Assembly: GCF_025567385.1 (NCBI RefSeq)
Contig: NZ_JAOQJU010000002.1
Location: forward strand, 327,472 to 391,471
From: Claveliimonas acetigenes
Lineage (GTDB): Bacteria; Bacillota; Clostridia; Lachnospirales; Lachnospiraceae
DNA length: 64,000 nt
Direction of reading: 5' to 3'
Of the stretch, positions 44,194 through 54,615 are shown piece by piece (position 1 is the stretch's first letter; each line of letters opens with the position of its first letter). The translations under genes were made by a program, and so were the position numbers. Under the pieces are notes generated by a model, which did not search any database, had not been told where the DNA came from, and saw nothing but the letters and a program-made list of their open reading frames with translations.

Positions 44194-45411
44194 TTATCTT
44201 TGCCTATATCCATCAAGAAATTTACCCATACATTTTATTGCGTCCCTCAAAACCCCTGCTTCCGGCAACAGAACGATCCGGAAATGATCAGGACAGTTCC
44301 AATCAAATCCGCTTCCGGGTACGATTAAAATATTCGTTTCATGTAGCAGTTCACGGGCAAACTGTTTATCATCGGTAATATGAAATTTCTTTACATCCAA
44401 CTTCGGGAAAATATAAAACGCGCTATTATTCTTTACAAATGACAGTCCGTCTATTTTCTCCAGTTCCCCCACGGCGACTTCTCTCTGCTCATAGATTCTA
44501 CCTCCCGGCTTTACCATTGAAAACGGCGTTTCCATATCTTCCAGGGCTGCTGGTATCACAATTTGAGCAAGGGCATTAGCACAAAGTCTCATGGACGTCA
44601 ACTGGACGATTCCCTGCCTGTAGTCCTCCGTCAGATTTTTCGGTCCGCTCATCACCATCCACCCGCACCGGTAGCCGCACAGAAAATGTGACTTCGACAA
44701 TCCATTCATTGTTACTACCGGAATATCTTCTGCCAAAGACGCTACAGAGACATGCTCCAGCCCATCCATTACCAACCGGTCATAAATCTCATCGGCAAAA
44801 ATCATAATCCCATACTCTCTTGCAATCCCAATCAGTTCCAGAAGAATTTCCCGCGGATATAGCATTCCTGTAGGATTATTGGGATTAATAATGACTATCG
44901 CCTTTGTTCTTTTCGTAATTTTCGATCGTATGTCCGCAATATCTGGATACCAGTCCGCCTTTTCATCACAGATATAATACACTGGCTTTCCGTCCGCCAT
45001 ATAAACCGAATTCCCCCAAAGTGAATAGCTGGGAGAAGGAACCAGCACTTCGTCCCCCTTATCCAAAAGTGGCAGCAATGCAAAAGAAATGACTTCGCTA
45101 ACCCCATTCCCAACAAAAACATCCTCTGGAGTGATTCCTCTGATTCCCTTACTCCTTTCGTATTCACAGATCGCAATCCGCGCTTTTGGCATCCCTTTAA
45201 AGTCACAATATCCTACCCCCTCTCGAATATGATGCTCTAAAGCGTGCTCAATACTTTCCGGCAGTCCAAAGCCAAAAGCTGCTGGATTCCCTGTATTCAG
45301 CTTCAATATTTCTGACCCCTGTGCCTGCATCTCCATCGCTTCCATAAATAATGTTCCTCTAATATCAGAGTGTATATTCTCCATCCGCTTTGCTCTTGTA
45401 ATTTTTTCCAT
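44194..45411 (-). CDS. Class I aminotransferase (AlaA-like)
   Basis: The 405-residue PLP enzyme has the fold-type I pattern: NGVSEVISFALLPLL, NPNNPTGMLYP, FADEIYDRL, the PLP lysine in NGLSKSHFLCGYRCGW, and the carboxylate-binding arginine in FRIVLLP. The sequence most resembles AlaA-type alanine (glutamate-pyruvate) transaminases; the amino donor cannot be fixed. It is divergent from the LysR regulator. Confidence 0.88.
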   Translation of the reverse strand: MEKITRAKRMENIHSDIRGTLFMEAMEMQAQGSEILKLNTGNPAAFGFGLPESIEHALEHHIREGVGYCDFKGMPKARIAICEYERSKGIRGITPEDVFVGNGVSEVISFALLPLLDKGDEVLVPSPSYSLWGNSVYMADGKPVYYICDEKADWYPDIADIRSKITKRTKAIVIINPNNPTGMLYPREILLELIGIAREYGIMIFADEIYDRLVMDGLEHVSVASLAEDIPVVTMNGLSKSHFLCGYRCGWMVMSGPKNLTEDYRQGIVQLTSMRLCANALAQIVIPAALEDMETPFSMVKPGGRIYEQREVAVGELEKIDGLSFVKNNSAFYIFPKLDVKKFHITDDKQFARELLHETNILIVPGSGFDWNCPDHFRIVLLPEAGVLRDAIKCMGKFLDGYRQR

Positions 45412-45472
45412 TTCCTTTCCCCACCTTTTTATCCGAAATATCTTTTATTTGCTTTCATCATACTCCGGCAGT

Positions 45473-45515
45473 ATAATATAATCAAATACATATAATCATA
45501 TAATAATTATATTAT
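45473..45515. promoter_or_regulatory. AT-rich dyad between the aminotransferase and LysR genes
   Basis: ATAATATAAT (45473-45482) and ATTATATTAT (45506-45515) are inverted copies in a 151-base intergenic region between divergent genes. A LysR operator is possible, but the extreme AT content makes chance pairing likely. Confidence 0.3.
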
Positions 45516-45562
45516 TTTAACTATAATAAATATCGCCATATTTGCGCAAAAGGAGTATCACT

Positions 45563-46513
45563 ATGTTTACATGGAAAAAATATGTCTATGAAGTATACCG
45601 GGAAAAGAGCTTCTCGAAAGCCGCCCAAAATCTCTATATTAGCCAGCCGTCTTTAAGCGCCCGTATTAAGAAAATAGAAAATCTGATCGGTTTCCCTCTC
45701 TTTGACAGAAGCACAAGCCCTCTCCAGCTTACGGAAGTAGGAAAGGCCTACATAGAAGCTGCGGAAGAGATTTTCCAAATCGAACAGCGGGTAGAGAATT
45801 ATATCAATAACCTAACCACCTTAAAAACCGGAAATCTGTCCATCGGCGCCAGCAATCTTTTTGCCGCCTATGTACTCCCGCCGTTGATTACCCAGTTCAA
45901 GCAAAAGTATCCTCATATCGGTGTCCATCTTACTGAAGGAAATACCACCCAGCTAGAGACAATGCTCAGTAATAATTCTCTGGATTTTGTCATTGACAAT
46001 TACCACTATGACAGTACTCTGTATAACAAAGAACTCTACTGCCATGAAAATATTCTTCTTGCTGTCCCGAAGCATTTTCCCATCCATGGAAGTCTTGAAG
46101 AATACCAGCTTTCCTATGAAAGCATCAAAAACAAAAGCTACCTGGACTCTGTACATCCGGCTGTTCCGCTCCATACATTTTCCGAACTGCCTTTCATCAT
46201 GCTTGCTCCTGGAAACGATACCCGTATCCGAGGAGACAGGCTGTGCAGGGAGGCCGGATTTCACCCTAATATTATTCTGGAGCTCAACCAGCAGTCAACG
46301 GCTTACATGGCGGCTTCCACACAGCTTGGGGCAACATTTATCAGTGATATTTTGGTAAGCCAACTCCCTTCTTTTGAAAACCTTGTTTACTATAAACTTG
46401 ATGGCAGCGCCGCGAAACGTCAGGTATTTTTTTACTACAAAAACCATAAATACAAAACCCGTGTTATGGAAGAATTTCTCATCGTCATGCATGAAAGAAT
46501 GACAAAAATATAA
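45563..46513 (+). CDS. LysR-family transcriptional regulator
   Basis: The 316-residue protein has the N-terminal winged helix (YREKSFSKAAQNLYISQPSLSARI), a linker helix and a periplasmic-binding-like effector domain (LSIGASNLFAAYVLPPL). The ATG at 45563 follows AAAAGGAG. It is divergent from the aminotransferase gene and 89 bases ahead of pepD, so either may be its target. Effector unknown. Confidence 0.92.
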   Translation: MFTWKKYVYEVYREKSFSKAAQNLYISQPSLSARIKKIENLIGFPLFDRSTSPLQLTEVGKAYIEAAEEIFQIEQRVENYINNLTTLKTGNLSIGASNLFAAYVLPPLITQFKQKYPHIGVHLTEGNTTQLETMLSNNSLDFVIDNYHYDSTLYNKELYCHENILLAVPKHFPIHGSLEEYQLSYESIKNKSYLDSVHPAVPLHTFSELPFIMLAPGNDTRIRGDRLCREAGFHPNIILELNQQSTAYMAASTQLGATFISDILVSQLPSFENLVYYKLDGSAAKRQVFFYYKNHKYKTRVMEEFLIVMHERMTKI

Positions 46514-46602
46514 CGAAAATATCTTCGCAGATTCCATAGAAAAATAATTTTTAACGTGCTACAATGAAATCATATTATTGACTATAAACGGAGGATAGAA
46601 AA

Positions 46603-48051
46603 GTGGGCATTTTATCAAACATCGAACCAAAAGAAGTATTCTATTATTTTGAAGAATTAAGCCGCGTACCGCGAAAAACATTTTACACAAAAAAAGCCAG
46701 TGATTTCTGTGTAGAATTTGCAAAAACACACCACCTGGAATATGTGCAGGACGAAGTAAATAACGTAATCATCAAGAAACCGGGAACTCCCGGCTATGAA
46801 AATAGTGAACCGGTTATTTTACAGGGACATCTGGATATGGTAGCCGTAAAGACACCGGAAAGTACTCATGATTTTGAGAATGACCCATTGGATCTCTTTG
46901 TTGAAGACGGCATGATCGGTGCAAAGAACACTTCTCTGGGCGGTGACGACGGAATCGCAATCGCATTTGCAATGGCAATTCTTGCAAGCGATAACATCCC
47001 CCATCCACCGATTGAAGCAATTTTTACCACTGACGAGGAAATCGGAATGTACGGGGCATATGCCATTGATTTATCTGAACTGAAGGGAAAAAAATGTCTG
47101 AATATTGATTCGGAGATAGAAGGTGTTCTGACCGTAGGCTGCGCCGGAGGATTTGTCTACGATACATACATTCCAGTAGAGTGGAGCGAAGAGGACGGAG
47201 TAGAAATCACGCTCTCCATAAATGGATTACAGGGCGGCCATTCCGGTGCTGAGATTCAGAAACAGCGCGGCAATGCCCACAAGATTATGGGGCGTGTTCT
47301 TAACTCACTCGCCAATACCTACGACTTCAACCTGCTCAGCACCGACGGTGGTTCTGCCGCCAATGTTATTGCTCAGAATAACCAGACCGTTATTGTGGCA
47401 GAGACAGAACAGGCAGAAGCCATTGTAAATGCTGTCTCTGCGTTAAAAGAAGAAATCTCTGCTGAATTTCTTGGTTCAGAGCCGGATTTTATCCTGACTG
47501 CCACAATCGGAGAGAGCAAAACTGTAAAGGCATTTGATGCAGACTCTACTTCCCGTGTCATTACCTACTTGTATGGCGCTCCGAACGGTGTACAGTGCTA
47601 TGACCGTACCTTCCCCTCCAATGTGGAAACTTCTCTGAACACCGGAATTGTAGAAACCTCAGATAATACGGTACGTGTAAGATTCCAGGTAAGAAGTTCC
47701 CTAAAGAGCAAATTAGAAGATATGAAAAATGTGATGAATATGTGGTGTGAGCTTGTGGGCGCTTCCTATGAGCTTTCCGGCGAATACCCCGGATGGAGCT
47801 TTTATCCGGATTCCACCCTCCGTCCGCTGATGATTAAGATTTACAGCGATATGTTCGGTACCGAGCCAACCGTAGAGACTACCCACGGCGGATTAGAATG
47901 TGGAATCCTGATTGACAAGAAAGCGGATTTAGACATTGTATCCTTCGGCCCGAATTTGCCGGATGTTCATTCTGTAAAAGAACGGCTTGACATTGCATCC
48001 ACTGCACGTTCCTGGGAATACCTGAAAGCAGTCCTGAAAGCTTGCAAATAA
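46603..48051 (+). CDS. pepD: Aminoacyl-histidine dipeptidase PepD (M20C)
   Basis: The 482-residue cytosolic zinc dipeptidase cleaves Xaa-His and other dipeptides. Metal and catalytic residues lie in LQGHLDMVAVK, GGDDGIAIA, TTDEEIGMYGA, NIDSE and the C-terminal THGGLECG. The insert dimerisation (lid) domain lies between. The GTG start at 46603 is fixed by GGAGGATAG. Confidence 0.95.
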   Translation: MGILSNIEPKEVFYYFEELSRVPRKTFYTKKASDFCVEFAKTHHLEYVQDEVNNVIIKKPGTPGYENSEPVILQGHLDMVAVKTPESTHDFENDPLDLFVEDGMIGAKNTSLGGDDGIAIAFAMAILASDNIPHPPIEAIFTTDEEIGMYGAYAIDLSELKGKKCLNIDSEIEGVLTVGCAGGFVYDTYIPVEWSEEDGVEITLSINGLQGGHSGAEIQKQRGNAHKIMGRVLNSLANTYDFNLLSTDGGSAANVIAQNNQTVIVAETEQAEAIVNAVSALKEEISAEFLGSEPDFILTATIGESKTVKAFDADSTSRVITYLYGAPNGVQCYDRTFPSNVETSLNTGIVETSDNTVRVRFQVRSSLKSKLEDMKNVMNMWCELVGASYELSGEYPGWSFYPDSTLRPLMIKIYSDMFGTEPTVETTHGGLECGILIDKKADLDIVSFGPNLPDVHSVKERLDIASTARSWEYLKAVLKACK

Positions 48052-48119
48052 ATTTGCCGGAATCTGATACAGAAAGCGTGCCACTGGCACCCTTTCTTGC
48101 ATACTAAGGTATAAACTAG

Positions 48120-48160
48120 ATTCCCGCTCCATAAACGATTCGTTATGGAGCGGGAATTTT
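48120..48160 (+). terminator. Terminator after pepD
   Basis: A 15-bp stem (48120-48134 with 48143-48157) followed by TTTT. A weaker hairpin (GTGCC/GGCAC, about 48078-48090) precedes it. It also separates the convergent membrane-protein gene. Confidence 0.85.
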
Positions 48161-48178
48161 ATATTTTATGTTTGTCTG

Positions 48179-49084
48179 CTATCTAAATTCTAAATAGTAC
48201 CATTTCATCCGTAAAAGTCCATTTCTCTGGACAACTGTTACTATATCTCCTTCTTCCGCCTGCTTATATTCATCTATTGAAACTTCTATATCTTCATCTC
48301 CATATTTTCCATCCCATGGTTTTACAGTTACATAATACATTTCTGCCTTACCTGATGACGAATGTTTATCTACAACTCTTACCCGATATTCCTCGGCCAC
48401 ACTAAAATCAAAATCTATATTAATAACGCAAAGTGCACCGAACCAAAAGAAACTGACACAAAAGATATAACCAGCAGCAACCAGTATTTTTCTCTTATAT
48501 TCTTTTGAAAAAATGAAAAAAGGAATAATAAAAGTAAGGGATATAGCACCCCACATTACCCAAAATAACTGGTTATACCTATGATTATCTGCGCCCCATA
48601 TAAAGAAAAGAAAACCAGAAACCAGAACCGTTATTACCACAGAGGTAAAACCGCCTTGTTTATCTTCTGAGAAACTAATTCTGTCGCTATTCCGAATATA
48701 ACGTACAATTGTCAAAACCGGAAAAACTACCGCTCCCGTAGTAAATAAAAATCCTATATAAGGAACCCCCCAGCTTAAAAGAAGACAAAAAAAGGTACAT
48801 GTTTTATAAACTTCTATCCGATGATCTTCAAATTTTTCCGGTCTTGCCCACGATTTATACCAGGGAAATTTTTTAGGAAGTTTCTTCACAAGTTTTTTTC
48901 TTATGCCGCTGTTATCATGGTAGATAATATAAACAGACACCAGAAAAAACAGCGCCGGTCTGACAATAACTCCCGGAAGCATCATTAAAAGAATATATGC
49001 TGCAAAAAACAGCACTGTTTCTATAAAAACTCCCAACCATGATTCTTCAAAATTAATCTTTTTCTTTTTTCTCCTTTTCCCCAT
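48179..49084 (-). CDS. Multi-pass membrane protein of unknown function
   Basis: The 301-residue protein has a lysine/arginine-rich N-terminus (GKRRKKKK), about seven membrane helices between residues 17 and 225, and a C-terminal soluble beta-rich domain (about 228-301, EEYRVRVVDKHSSSG to KWYYLEFR). Family not recognised. It begins 6 bases after the parC stop and is therefore probably cotranscribed with parE-parC. Confidence 0.65.
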   Translation of the reverse strand: MGKRRKKKKINFEESWLGVFIETVLFFAAYILLMMLPGVIVRPALFFLVSVYIIYHDNSGIRKKLVKKLPKKFPWYKSWARPEKFEDHRIEVYKTCTFFCLLLSWGVPYIGFLFTTGAVVFPVLTIVRYIRNSDRISFSEDKQGGFTSVVITVLVSGFLFFIWGADNHRYNQLFWVMWGAISLTFIIPFFIFSKEYKRKILVAAGYIFCVSFFWFGALCVINIDFDFSVAEEYRVRVVDKHSSSGKAEMYYVTVKPWDGKYGDEDIEVSIDEYKQAEEGDIVTVVQRNGLLRMKWYYLEFR

Positions 49085-49090
49085 CAGCCT

Positions 49091-51331
49091 TTATCCCCTG
49101 TTCTTCACTCCCTGGGTATCCCTCTTTCCTATCTTCAGCCGGTTCAGAGTTACCTCCTTCTCTTTAAATGCTACCTTCGCCTCCGTTCCTTCCACAAAGA
49201 GATATACGTTCTCCAGCTCATCATCCTTCTTAAGCTTAATTCCCCGGACACCAATGGCTCCTTTTTTCTTTTCGGAAACTTCCTCTGCCGGGAAACGCAG
49301 GAAGAACCCATCCCGGGTCTGCAGGACAACATGCTGATTATCCGTGATGACCTGAACACAGAGCAGCTCGTCCCCATCCTGAAACTTCGTTGCCACAATG
49401 GTTCTCTTCGCCACCTGAAATTCCGTTCCCTCAACCTTCTTAATCATACCTTGCTTTGTTGCAAAGAGAAGCTTGGCGAATCGCATCTGCTCCGCATCGC
49501 AGATATAGACAATTTCCTCCTGTGTGCTGTCATAGTTGCTGACATTATCTACAGGAAGTCCTTTATCCCGGAATTTTCCGAAAGGCAGGTCTAATACCTT
49601 CATCTGATGCATCTTTCCGGTATTGGTAAAGATACACAGCTTTCCGGTGTTCATACAGGAGACCACATATTTGTTCTCGCTGTCAGCCGCTTCCTTATTA
49701 CGTTCATAGGTGGGCAGGTCTATCGTCTTCGCATAACCAAACCTGTCCATCAGAAACATCACTTCCTGTTCTTCTATCTTCTTCTCTTCAAATACGGCTT
49801 CTTCCGCATTCTCTACTACGGTACGGCGTTTTCTTCCGAATTCTTTTTTATACTGATCTAATTCTTCTATGATTACATCTGACATGGAATTATAATTGTT
49901 CAGAATATCCTCGTATCTCTCAATTTTTTTCAGAGTCTCGTCATGCTCTTTCTGAAGCGCCTCAATCTCCAGTCCAATTAATTTGTAAAGACGCATCTCC
50001 AGAATTGCTGTCGCCTGACGCTCAGTAAACCGGAGCATCGCCGCCATCTTCTGGGATATTTTTGACTTAAACTTAATATTCTCTGTGATCCCCTGGGTCA
50101 GGCACGCCTTCGCGTCCTTCACATTCTGGCTGCCCCGGAGAATCTCAATAATCAGATCGATCACATCACAGGCCTTAATAAGTCCTTCCTGAATCTCTTT
50201 CTTGTCCAGTTCCTTTGCCAGAAGATTCTTATACTTTCTGGTGGCAAGTTCAAACTGAAAATCCACGTGATGCTCAATAATTTTCTTAAGCCCCATGGTT
50301 TCCGGGCGTCCGTCTGCTACCGCCAGCATATTAACGCCAAAGGTATCCTCCAGCCGGGTCTTTTTATAAAGCATATTGGTGAGATTCTCTACATCTGCTC
50401 CCTTCTTCAGTTCAATAACGATGCGAATTCCTTCCTTGGAAGACTGGTTGGAAATGTCTACGATGTCGGAAGTTTTCTTAGACTCCACCAACGCACAGAC
50501 ATCATTTAAAAATTTCCCGATTCCCGCCCCAATCATGGTGTAAGGAATCTCCGTGATTACCAGGCGCTTCTTTCCGCCTTTCATATCCTCCACTTCCACC
50601 TTGCCGCGAATCTTAATCTTGCCGGAGCCTGTCTCATAAATATTTAGAAGATCGTCTTTATTTACAACAATACCGCCCGTAGGGAAATCCGGTCCCTTCA
50701 CGTATTTCATCAACTGCTTCGTGCTGATGGCGTCATTTTTCATATATGCCTTTACCGCATCAATAACTTCTCCAAGATTATGAGTCGGAATGCTGGTAGC
50801 CATACCGACGGCAATCCCCTCCGCACCATTTACCAGAAGGTTGGGAACCCGCACAGGAAGCACTTCCGGCTCTTTCTCCGTCTCGTCGAAATTCGGTACA
50901 AAGTCCACAATATCCTTATCTAAATCCGCGAGAAATGCATCCTGGGTAAACTTGGCAAGCCTGGCTTCCGTATAACGCATGGCGGCGGCTCCGTCTCCCT
51001 CAATAGAGCCAAAATTTCCGTGTCCGTCTACCAGAATCATGCCTTTCTTAAAGTCTTGTGCCATAACCACCAGTGCTTCATAAATAGAACTGTCGCCGTG
51101 GGGATGATATTTACCCATGGTATCTCCCACAATACGCGCACATTTTCTATAAGGCTTGTCATACCGGATTCCAAGTTCATGCATATCATAGAGCGTTCTT
51201 CTCTGCACCGGTTTTAATCCGTCACGCACATCCGGGAGGGCTCTCGCAATAATCACACTCATAGCATAATCAATATATGATTTTTTCATTACGTCCGAAT
51301 ATTCGGTACGGATAATCTGCTGGCTTTCCAT
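49091..51331 (-). CDS. parC: DNA topoisomerase IV subunit A
   Basis: The 746-residue subunit cleaves DNA. The catalytic tyrosine is in AAAMRYTEARL, and the quinolone region reads HPHGDSSIYEAL, the susceptible-type residues. The C-terminal beta-pinwheel is short and the GyrA box is degenerate (KKKGAIG), which supports ParC rather than GyrA. It follows parE by 17 bases. Confidence 0.93.
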   Translation of the reverse strand: MESQQIIRTEYSDVMKKSYIDYAMSVIIARALPDVRDGLKPVQRRTLYDMHELGIRYDKPYRKCARIVGDTMGKYHPHGDSSIYEALVVMAQDFKKGMILVDGHGNFGSIEGDGAAAMRYTEARLAKFTQDAFLADLDKDIVDFVPNFDETEKEPEVLPVRVPNLLVNGAEGIAVGMATSIPTHNLGEVIDAVKAYMKNDAISTKQLMKYVKGPDFPTGGIVVNKDDLLNIYETGSGKIKIRGKVEVEDMKGGKKRLVITEIPYTMIGAGIGKFLNDVCALVESKKTSDIVDISNQSSKEGIRIVIELKKGADVENLTNMLYKKTRLEDTFGVNMLAVADGRPETMGLKKIIEHHVDFQFELATRKYKNLLAKELDKKEIQEGLIKACDVIDLIIEILRGSQNVKDAKACLTQGITENIKFKSKISQKMAAMLRFTERQATAILEMRLYKLIGLEIEALQKEHDETLKKIERYEDILNNYNSMSDVIIEELDQYKKEFGRKRRTVVENAEEAVFEEKKIEEQEVMFLMDRFGYAKTIDLPTYERNKEAADSENKYVVSCMNTGKLCIFTNTGKMHQMKVLDLPFGKFRDKGLPVDNVSNYDSTQEEIVYICDAEQMRFAKLLFATKQGMIKKVEGTEFQVAKRTIVATKFQDGDELLCVQVITDNQHVVLQTRDGFFLRFPAEEVSEKKKGAIGVRGIKLKKDDELENVYLFVEGTEAKVAFKEKEVTLNRLKIGKRDTQGVKNRG

Positions 51332-51348
51332 TTCTCATCTGCTCCTTC

Positions 51349-53271
51349 CTATATATCCAATTCCGCTTCCGTAGCATTCTCATAAATAAACGCCCGCCGC
51401 GGTGGTACCTCTGTTCCCATCAGCATCTCTGTCACGCTGGAAGCCATTCTCGCGTCCTCAATTTCCACTCGCTTAAGAATCCGGGTTTCGGGATTCAGTG
51501 TTGTTTCCCATAACTGTTCTGCATCCATTTCTCCCAACCCTTTATACCTCTGGAGGGTAAACGGCCCACTGTGAGTCTTTCTGTATCGTTCCAGCGCCTT
51601 ATCGTCATACAGATATTCTTCTTCCCCCTTCTTCGGCATTGCCTTATAAAGAGGCGGCATGGCAATATATACGTGTCCCTCATAGATAAGCTCCGGCATA
51701 AACCGGTAAAACAGGGTCAAAAGCAGTGTAGAAATATGGGCACCGTCCACATCCGCATCTGCCATAATGATAATCTTGTCATAACGCAGTTTGCTGATAT
51801 CAAAATCATTTCCATATCCTTCGGAAAATCCGCAGCCAAAAGCATTAATCATGGTCTTTATCTCTGCATTAGCAAGTATTTTATCTATGCTCGCCTTCTC
51901 CACATTCAGAATTTTCCCGCGGATTGGAAGAATCGCCTGGTACATTCGGTCCCTTGCCGTCTTAGCTGAGCCTCCCGCGGAATCTCCCTCTACGATAAAA
52001 ATCTCGCACCGGGAAGCATCCCGGCTCTCACAATTCGCAAGCTTTCCATTGCTGTCAAAGGAATATTTCTGCTTCGTCAGCAAATTGGTTTTCGCACGTT
52101 CTTCTGTCTTCCTGATTTTCGCCGCTTTTTCCGCACAGGAAAGAACCTTTTTCAATGTATCCAGATTTCGGTCAAAGAAACGGACAATCTCATCATTCGT
52201 CACTTTTCCGGTGGCCTTCGCCGCATCCGGGTTGTCCAGCTTCGTCTTCGTCTGCCCCTCAAACCTGGGATCCGGATGCTTAATGGAGACGATTGCCGTC
52301 ATACCGTTACGGATGTCCGCACCTGTAAAATTAGCGTCCTTCTCCTTCAGCACCCCCAGCTCCCGAGCGTACTGGTTCATAACGGTAGTAAAGGTTGTCT
52401 TAAATCCGGTCAGATGGGTCCCGCCTTCTGCATTGTAGATATTATTACAGAAACCAAGAACATTTTCATGGAATTCATTTACATATTGAAATGCCGCTTC
52501 CACTTCAATTCCCTCTGCCATCCCTTTAAAATACACCGGCTCATGTACTGTTTCTTTCTTAGCATTCAACTCTTTAATAAAACCGAGGATTCCATCCGGT
52601 TCATGGAATACGATATGTTCCGGCTCACTCAGACGTTTATCTTCATAAATAATGGTAAGAGACGGATTCAGATAAGCCGTCTCATGCATACGGCTCTTTA
52701 CCTCTTCTCCACGGAATTTTGTCTTCTCAAAGATCGTATCATCCGGAAGAAAATTCACCTTCGTTCCGGTCTTCTTCGTCTTGCCAATTCTGGGTAAAAG
52801 ACCATCTTCCAACTCAATAACCGGAACGCCCCGCTCATATCTGTCATGGTGAATATATCCTTCCCTGCTGACCTCTACGTCCATATAGGCAGACAGTGCA
52901 TTTACCACAGAAGAGCCTACCCCGTGAAGCCCGCCGCTTGTCTTATAAGCAGAACTGTCAAACTTTCCTCCTGCATGAAGCGTCGTATATACGATTCTCT
53001 CGGCAGACACGCCTTTGGCGTGCATGCCGACCGGAACACCACGTCCATTATCAGATACCGTCGCAGAACCGTCTTTTTCCAGTGTTACCTGTATCTCCGT
53101 ACAATATCCCGCCAGGTGTTCGTCCACTGCATTATCCACAATTTCATAAATCAGATGATTCAGTCCCTTGGTTGACACGCTTCCTATATACATTCCCGGT
53201 CTTTTCCGGACTGCTTCAAGTCCTTCCAGTACCGCAATACTATCCGCATCGTATGTATTCTTCTTCGCCAT
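51349..53271 (-). CDS. parE: DNA topoisomerase IV subunit B
   Basis: The 640-residue ATPase subunit has a GHKL domain (EIVDNAVDEHLAG, DNGRGVPVG, GGLHGVGSSVVNALS), a transducer domain and the Toprim/zinc domain (EGDSAGGSAKTARDR, DADVDGAHI). With ParC it decatenates chromosomes. Pairing with a ParC-like partner makes ParE more likely than GyrB. Confidence 0.94.
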   Translation of the reverse strand: MAKKNTYDADSIAVLEGLEAVRKRPGMYIGSVSTKGLNHLIYEIVDNAVDEHLAGYCTEIQVTLEKDGSATVSDNGRGVPVGMHAKGVSAERIVYTTLHAGGKFDSSAYKTSGGLHGVGSSVVNALSAYMDVEVSREGYIHHDRYERGVPVIELEDGLLPRIGKTKKTGTKVNFLPDDTIFEKTKFRGEEVKSRMHETAYLNPSLTIIYEDKRLSEPEHIVFHEPDGILGFIKELNAKKETVHEPVYFKGMAEGIEVEAAFQYVNEFHENVLGFCNNIYNAEGGTHLTGFKTTFTTVMNQYARELGVLKEKDANFTGADIRNGMTAIVSIKHPDPRFEGQTKTKLDNPDAAKATGKVTNDEIVRFFDRNLDTLKKVLSCAEKAAKIRKTEERAKTNLLTKQKYSFDSNGKLANCESRDASRCEIFIVEGDSAGGSAKTARDRMYQAILPIRGKILNVEKASIDKILANAEIKTMINAFGCGFSEGYGNDFDISKLRYDKIIIMADADVDGAHISTLLLTLFYRFMPELIYEGHVYIAMPPLYKAMPKKGEEEYLYDDKALERYRKTHSGPFTLQRYKGLGEMDAEQLWETTLNPETRILKRVEIEDARMASSVTEMLMGTEVPPRRAFIYENATEAELDI

Positions 53272-53365
53272 GTTACCTAAACCTCTCTTCTATCAAACTC
53301 TTCCGCGTATCTTTTGTACCCACAATCTTTTATAGTATACCCTAAGAAACGCAATATTTCCAGTC

Positions 53366-54586
53366 TTATTCGATAAGTACTGTATGCAGAAGATCTGCCA
53401 GCACTTCCATAGCATTCTTCATTTCTTCTACGGTATTGGTCTGTGCACCTGCCTCTATAAGCAGTGATTTTGGCATGAAATGCATGTTGTACCGATAGCC
53501 TCTTAGATAAATCCTTCTGGCAAATCCGGGATATTTATTGTTTGCCGCCACCTGCATCTGAAGGGAAAACGCCAGATTGTCCTGAATATACGGATTTGCA
53601 AGATAATCAATCTCACCGTTAGCCCTTGTCTTGCTTAGCCCATTAAAGAACATAATCTGCGCAGTCTGCTTGCCATTTACCTCTGTCACCAGATGAGTGC
53701 CCTCATTCACACCATCTCTGTGCAGGTCGATGACAACCTCTATGGTTGGATTTTCTTCCAGTATCTTCTGAATATCCGGCTTTGCCATATCATACGCTTT
53801 GCTTCTGTCCAATTCCCCGTTAATCAAATCGTACACGCCGGTATGATGAAGCGTCTGGATCTGATAAGTATGATTTAAAAGCTCTGTCAGATAATCGCCG
53901 ACTCCCACAATAGAAGTAGACGGATCTCCCTCCACAGAATCTGCAAACATTTCTTGTGAATGTGTATGGTAAACCAATATCTTCGGACCGTCCGTCTCCT
54001 GGTTAATCTTCATATTTTTACTTAACAGCTCTTCCCCTTTTAGCTCATCCGGCCGTATCATAGTACTGCTGTCTACCGCATAGAAATTACTGATGAGGTA
54101 GTTAAAATCGCTCATTTTCTCTATAGAAGTATCCAACGGTACTCCGGCGGTGTGAAGCGTCTGTGCTGAATCATCTTCTCCATTCACCAACTGTCCGTCT
54201 GCCCCCACTTCATTCTCATCATTTGCCTGTGCCGCCAGAATCATAGCATATGTATCCGCATCCGAGGTGTCTGTCTCGGATGCGGACTTCCCTTCTACGT
54301 AACCTCCAAGAGGAATCAATTCATTTGCCTTAGACAGCAGCCATTCCCCCATCGAATGACTTTTATCTCCTTCGAGATAAGAAAATCCGGTCAGGTACAT
54401 TACTTTGGACTGCTCCAATAGTTCTTCCGCAACCTCTCCTTCTACCGCCTGAAACGGATGAATATCGAGCTTGATTCCTCCATAGATTATGAGAATTCCA
54501 AACACCAGTCCGAGCAATACGGTATGCACGCTCCATTTTCTTTCCAAATATTCCCACCCATTTCTATTTCCTGCCCAATCAGACAT
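53366..54586 (-). CDS. spoIIP: Stage II sporulation protein P
   Basis: The 406-residue protein has one N-terminal membrane helix (about 20-37) and a C-terminal SpoIIP amidase domain (ILVYHTHSQEMF, VVIDLHRDG, LIEAG). In complex with SpoIID and SpoIIM it hydrolyses peptidoglycan to drive engulfment of the forespore. The middle region (about 100-150) is acidic and low in complexity. The ribosome site is poor. It follows gpr by 29 bases, the same order as in Bacillus. Confidence 0.95.
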   Translation of the reverse strand: MSDWAGNRNGWEYLERKWSVHTVLLGLVFGILIIYGGIKLDIHPFQAVEGEVAEELLEQSKVMYLTGFSYLEGDKSHSMGEWLLSKANELIPLGGYVEGKSASETDTSDADTYAMILAAQANDENEVGADGQLVNGEDDSAQTLHTAGVPLDTSIEKMSDFNYLISNFYAVDSSTMIRPDELKGEELLSKNMKINQETDGPKILVYHTHSQEMFADSVEGDPSTSIVGVGDYLTELLNHTYQIQTLHHTGVYDLINGELDRSKAYDMAKPDIQKILEENPTIEVVIDLHRDGVNEGTHLVTEVNGKQTAQIMFFNGLSKTRANGEIDYLANPYIQDNLAFSLQMQVAANNKYPGFARRIYLRGYRYNMHFMPKSLLIEAGAQTNTVEEMKNAMEVLADLLHTVLIE

Positions 54587-54615
54587 TTATTCATTCACTT
54601 TTATACTATATGAAA

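Noticed and set aside
49091..53271. Gyrase genes gyrB-gyrA
   Set aside because: Subunit A has a degenerate GyrA box and a short tail, and no dnaA/recF context is present; ParE-ParC fits better, though not proven.
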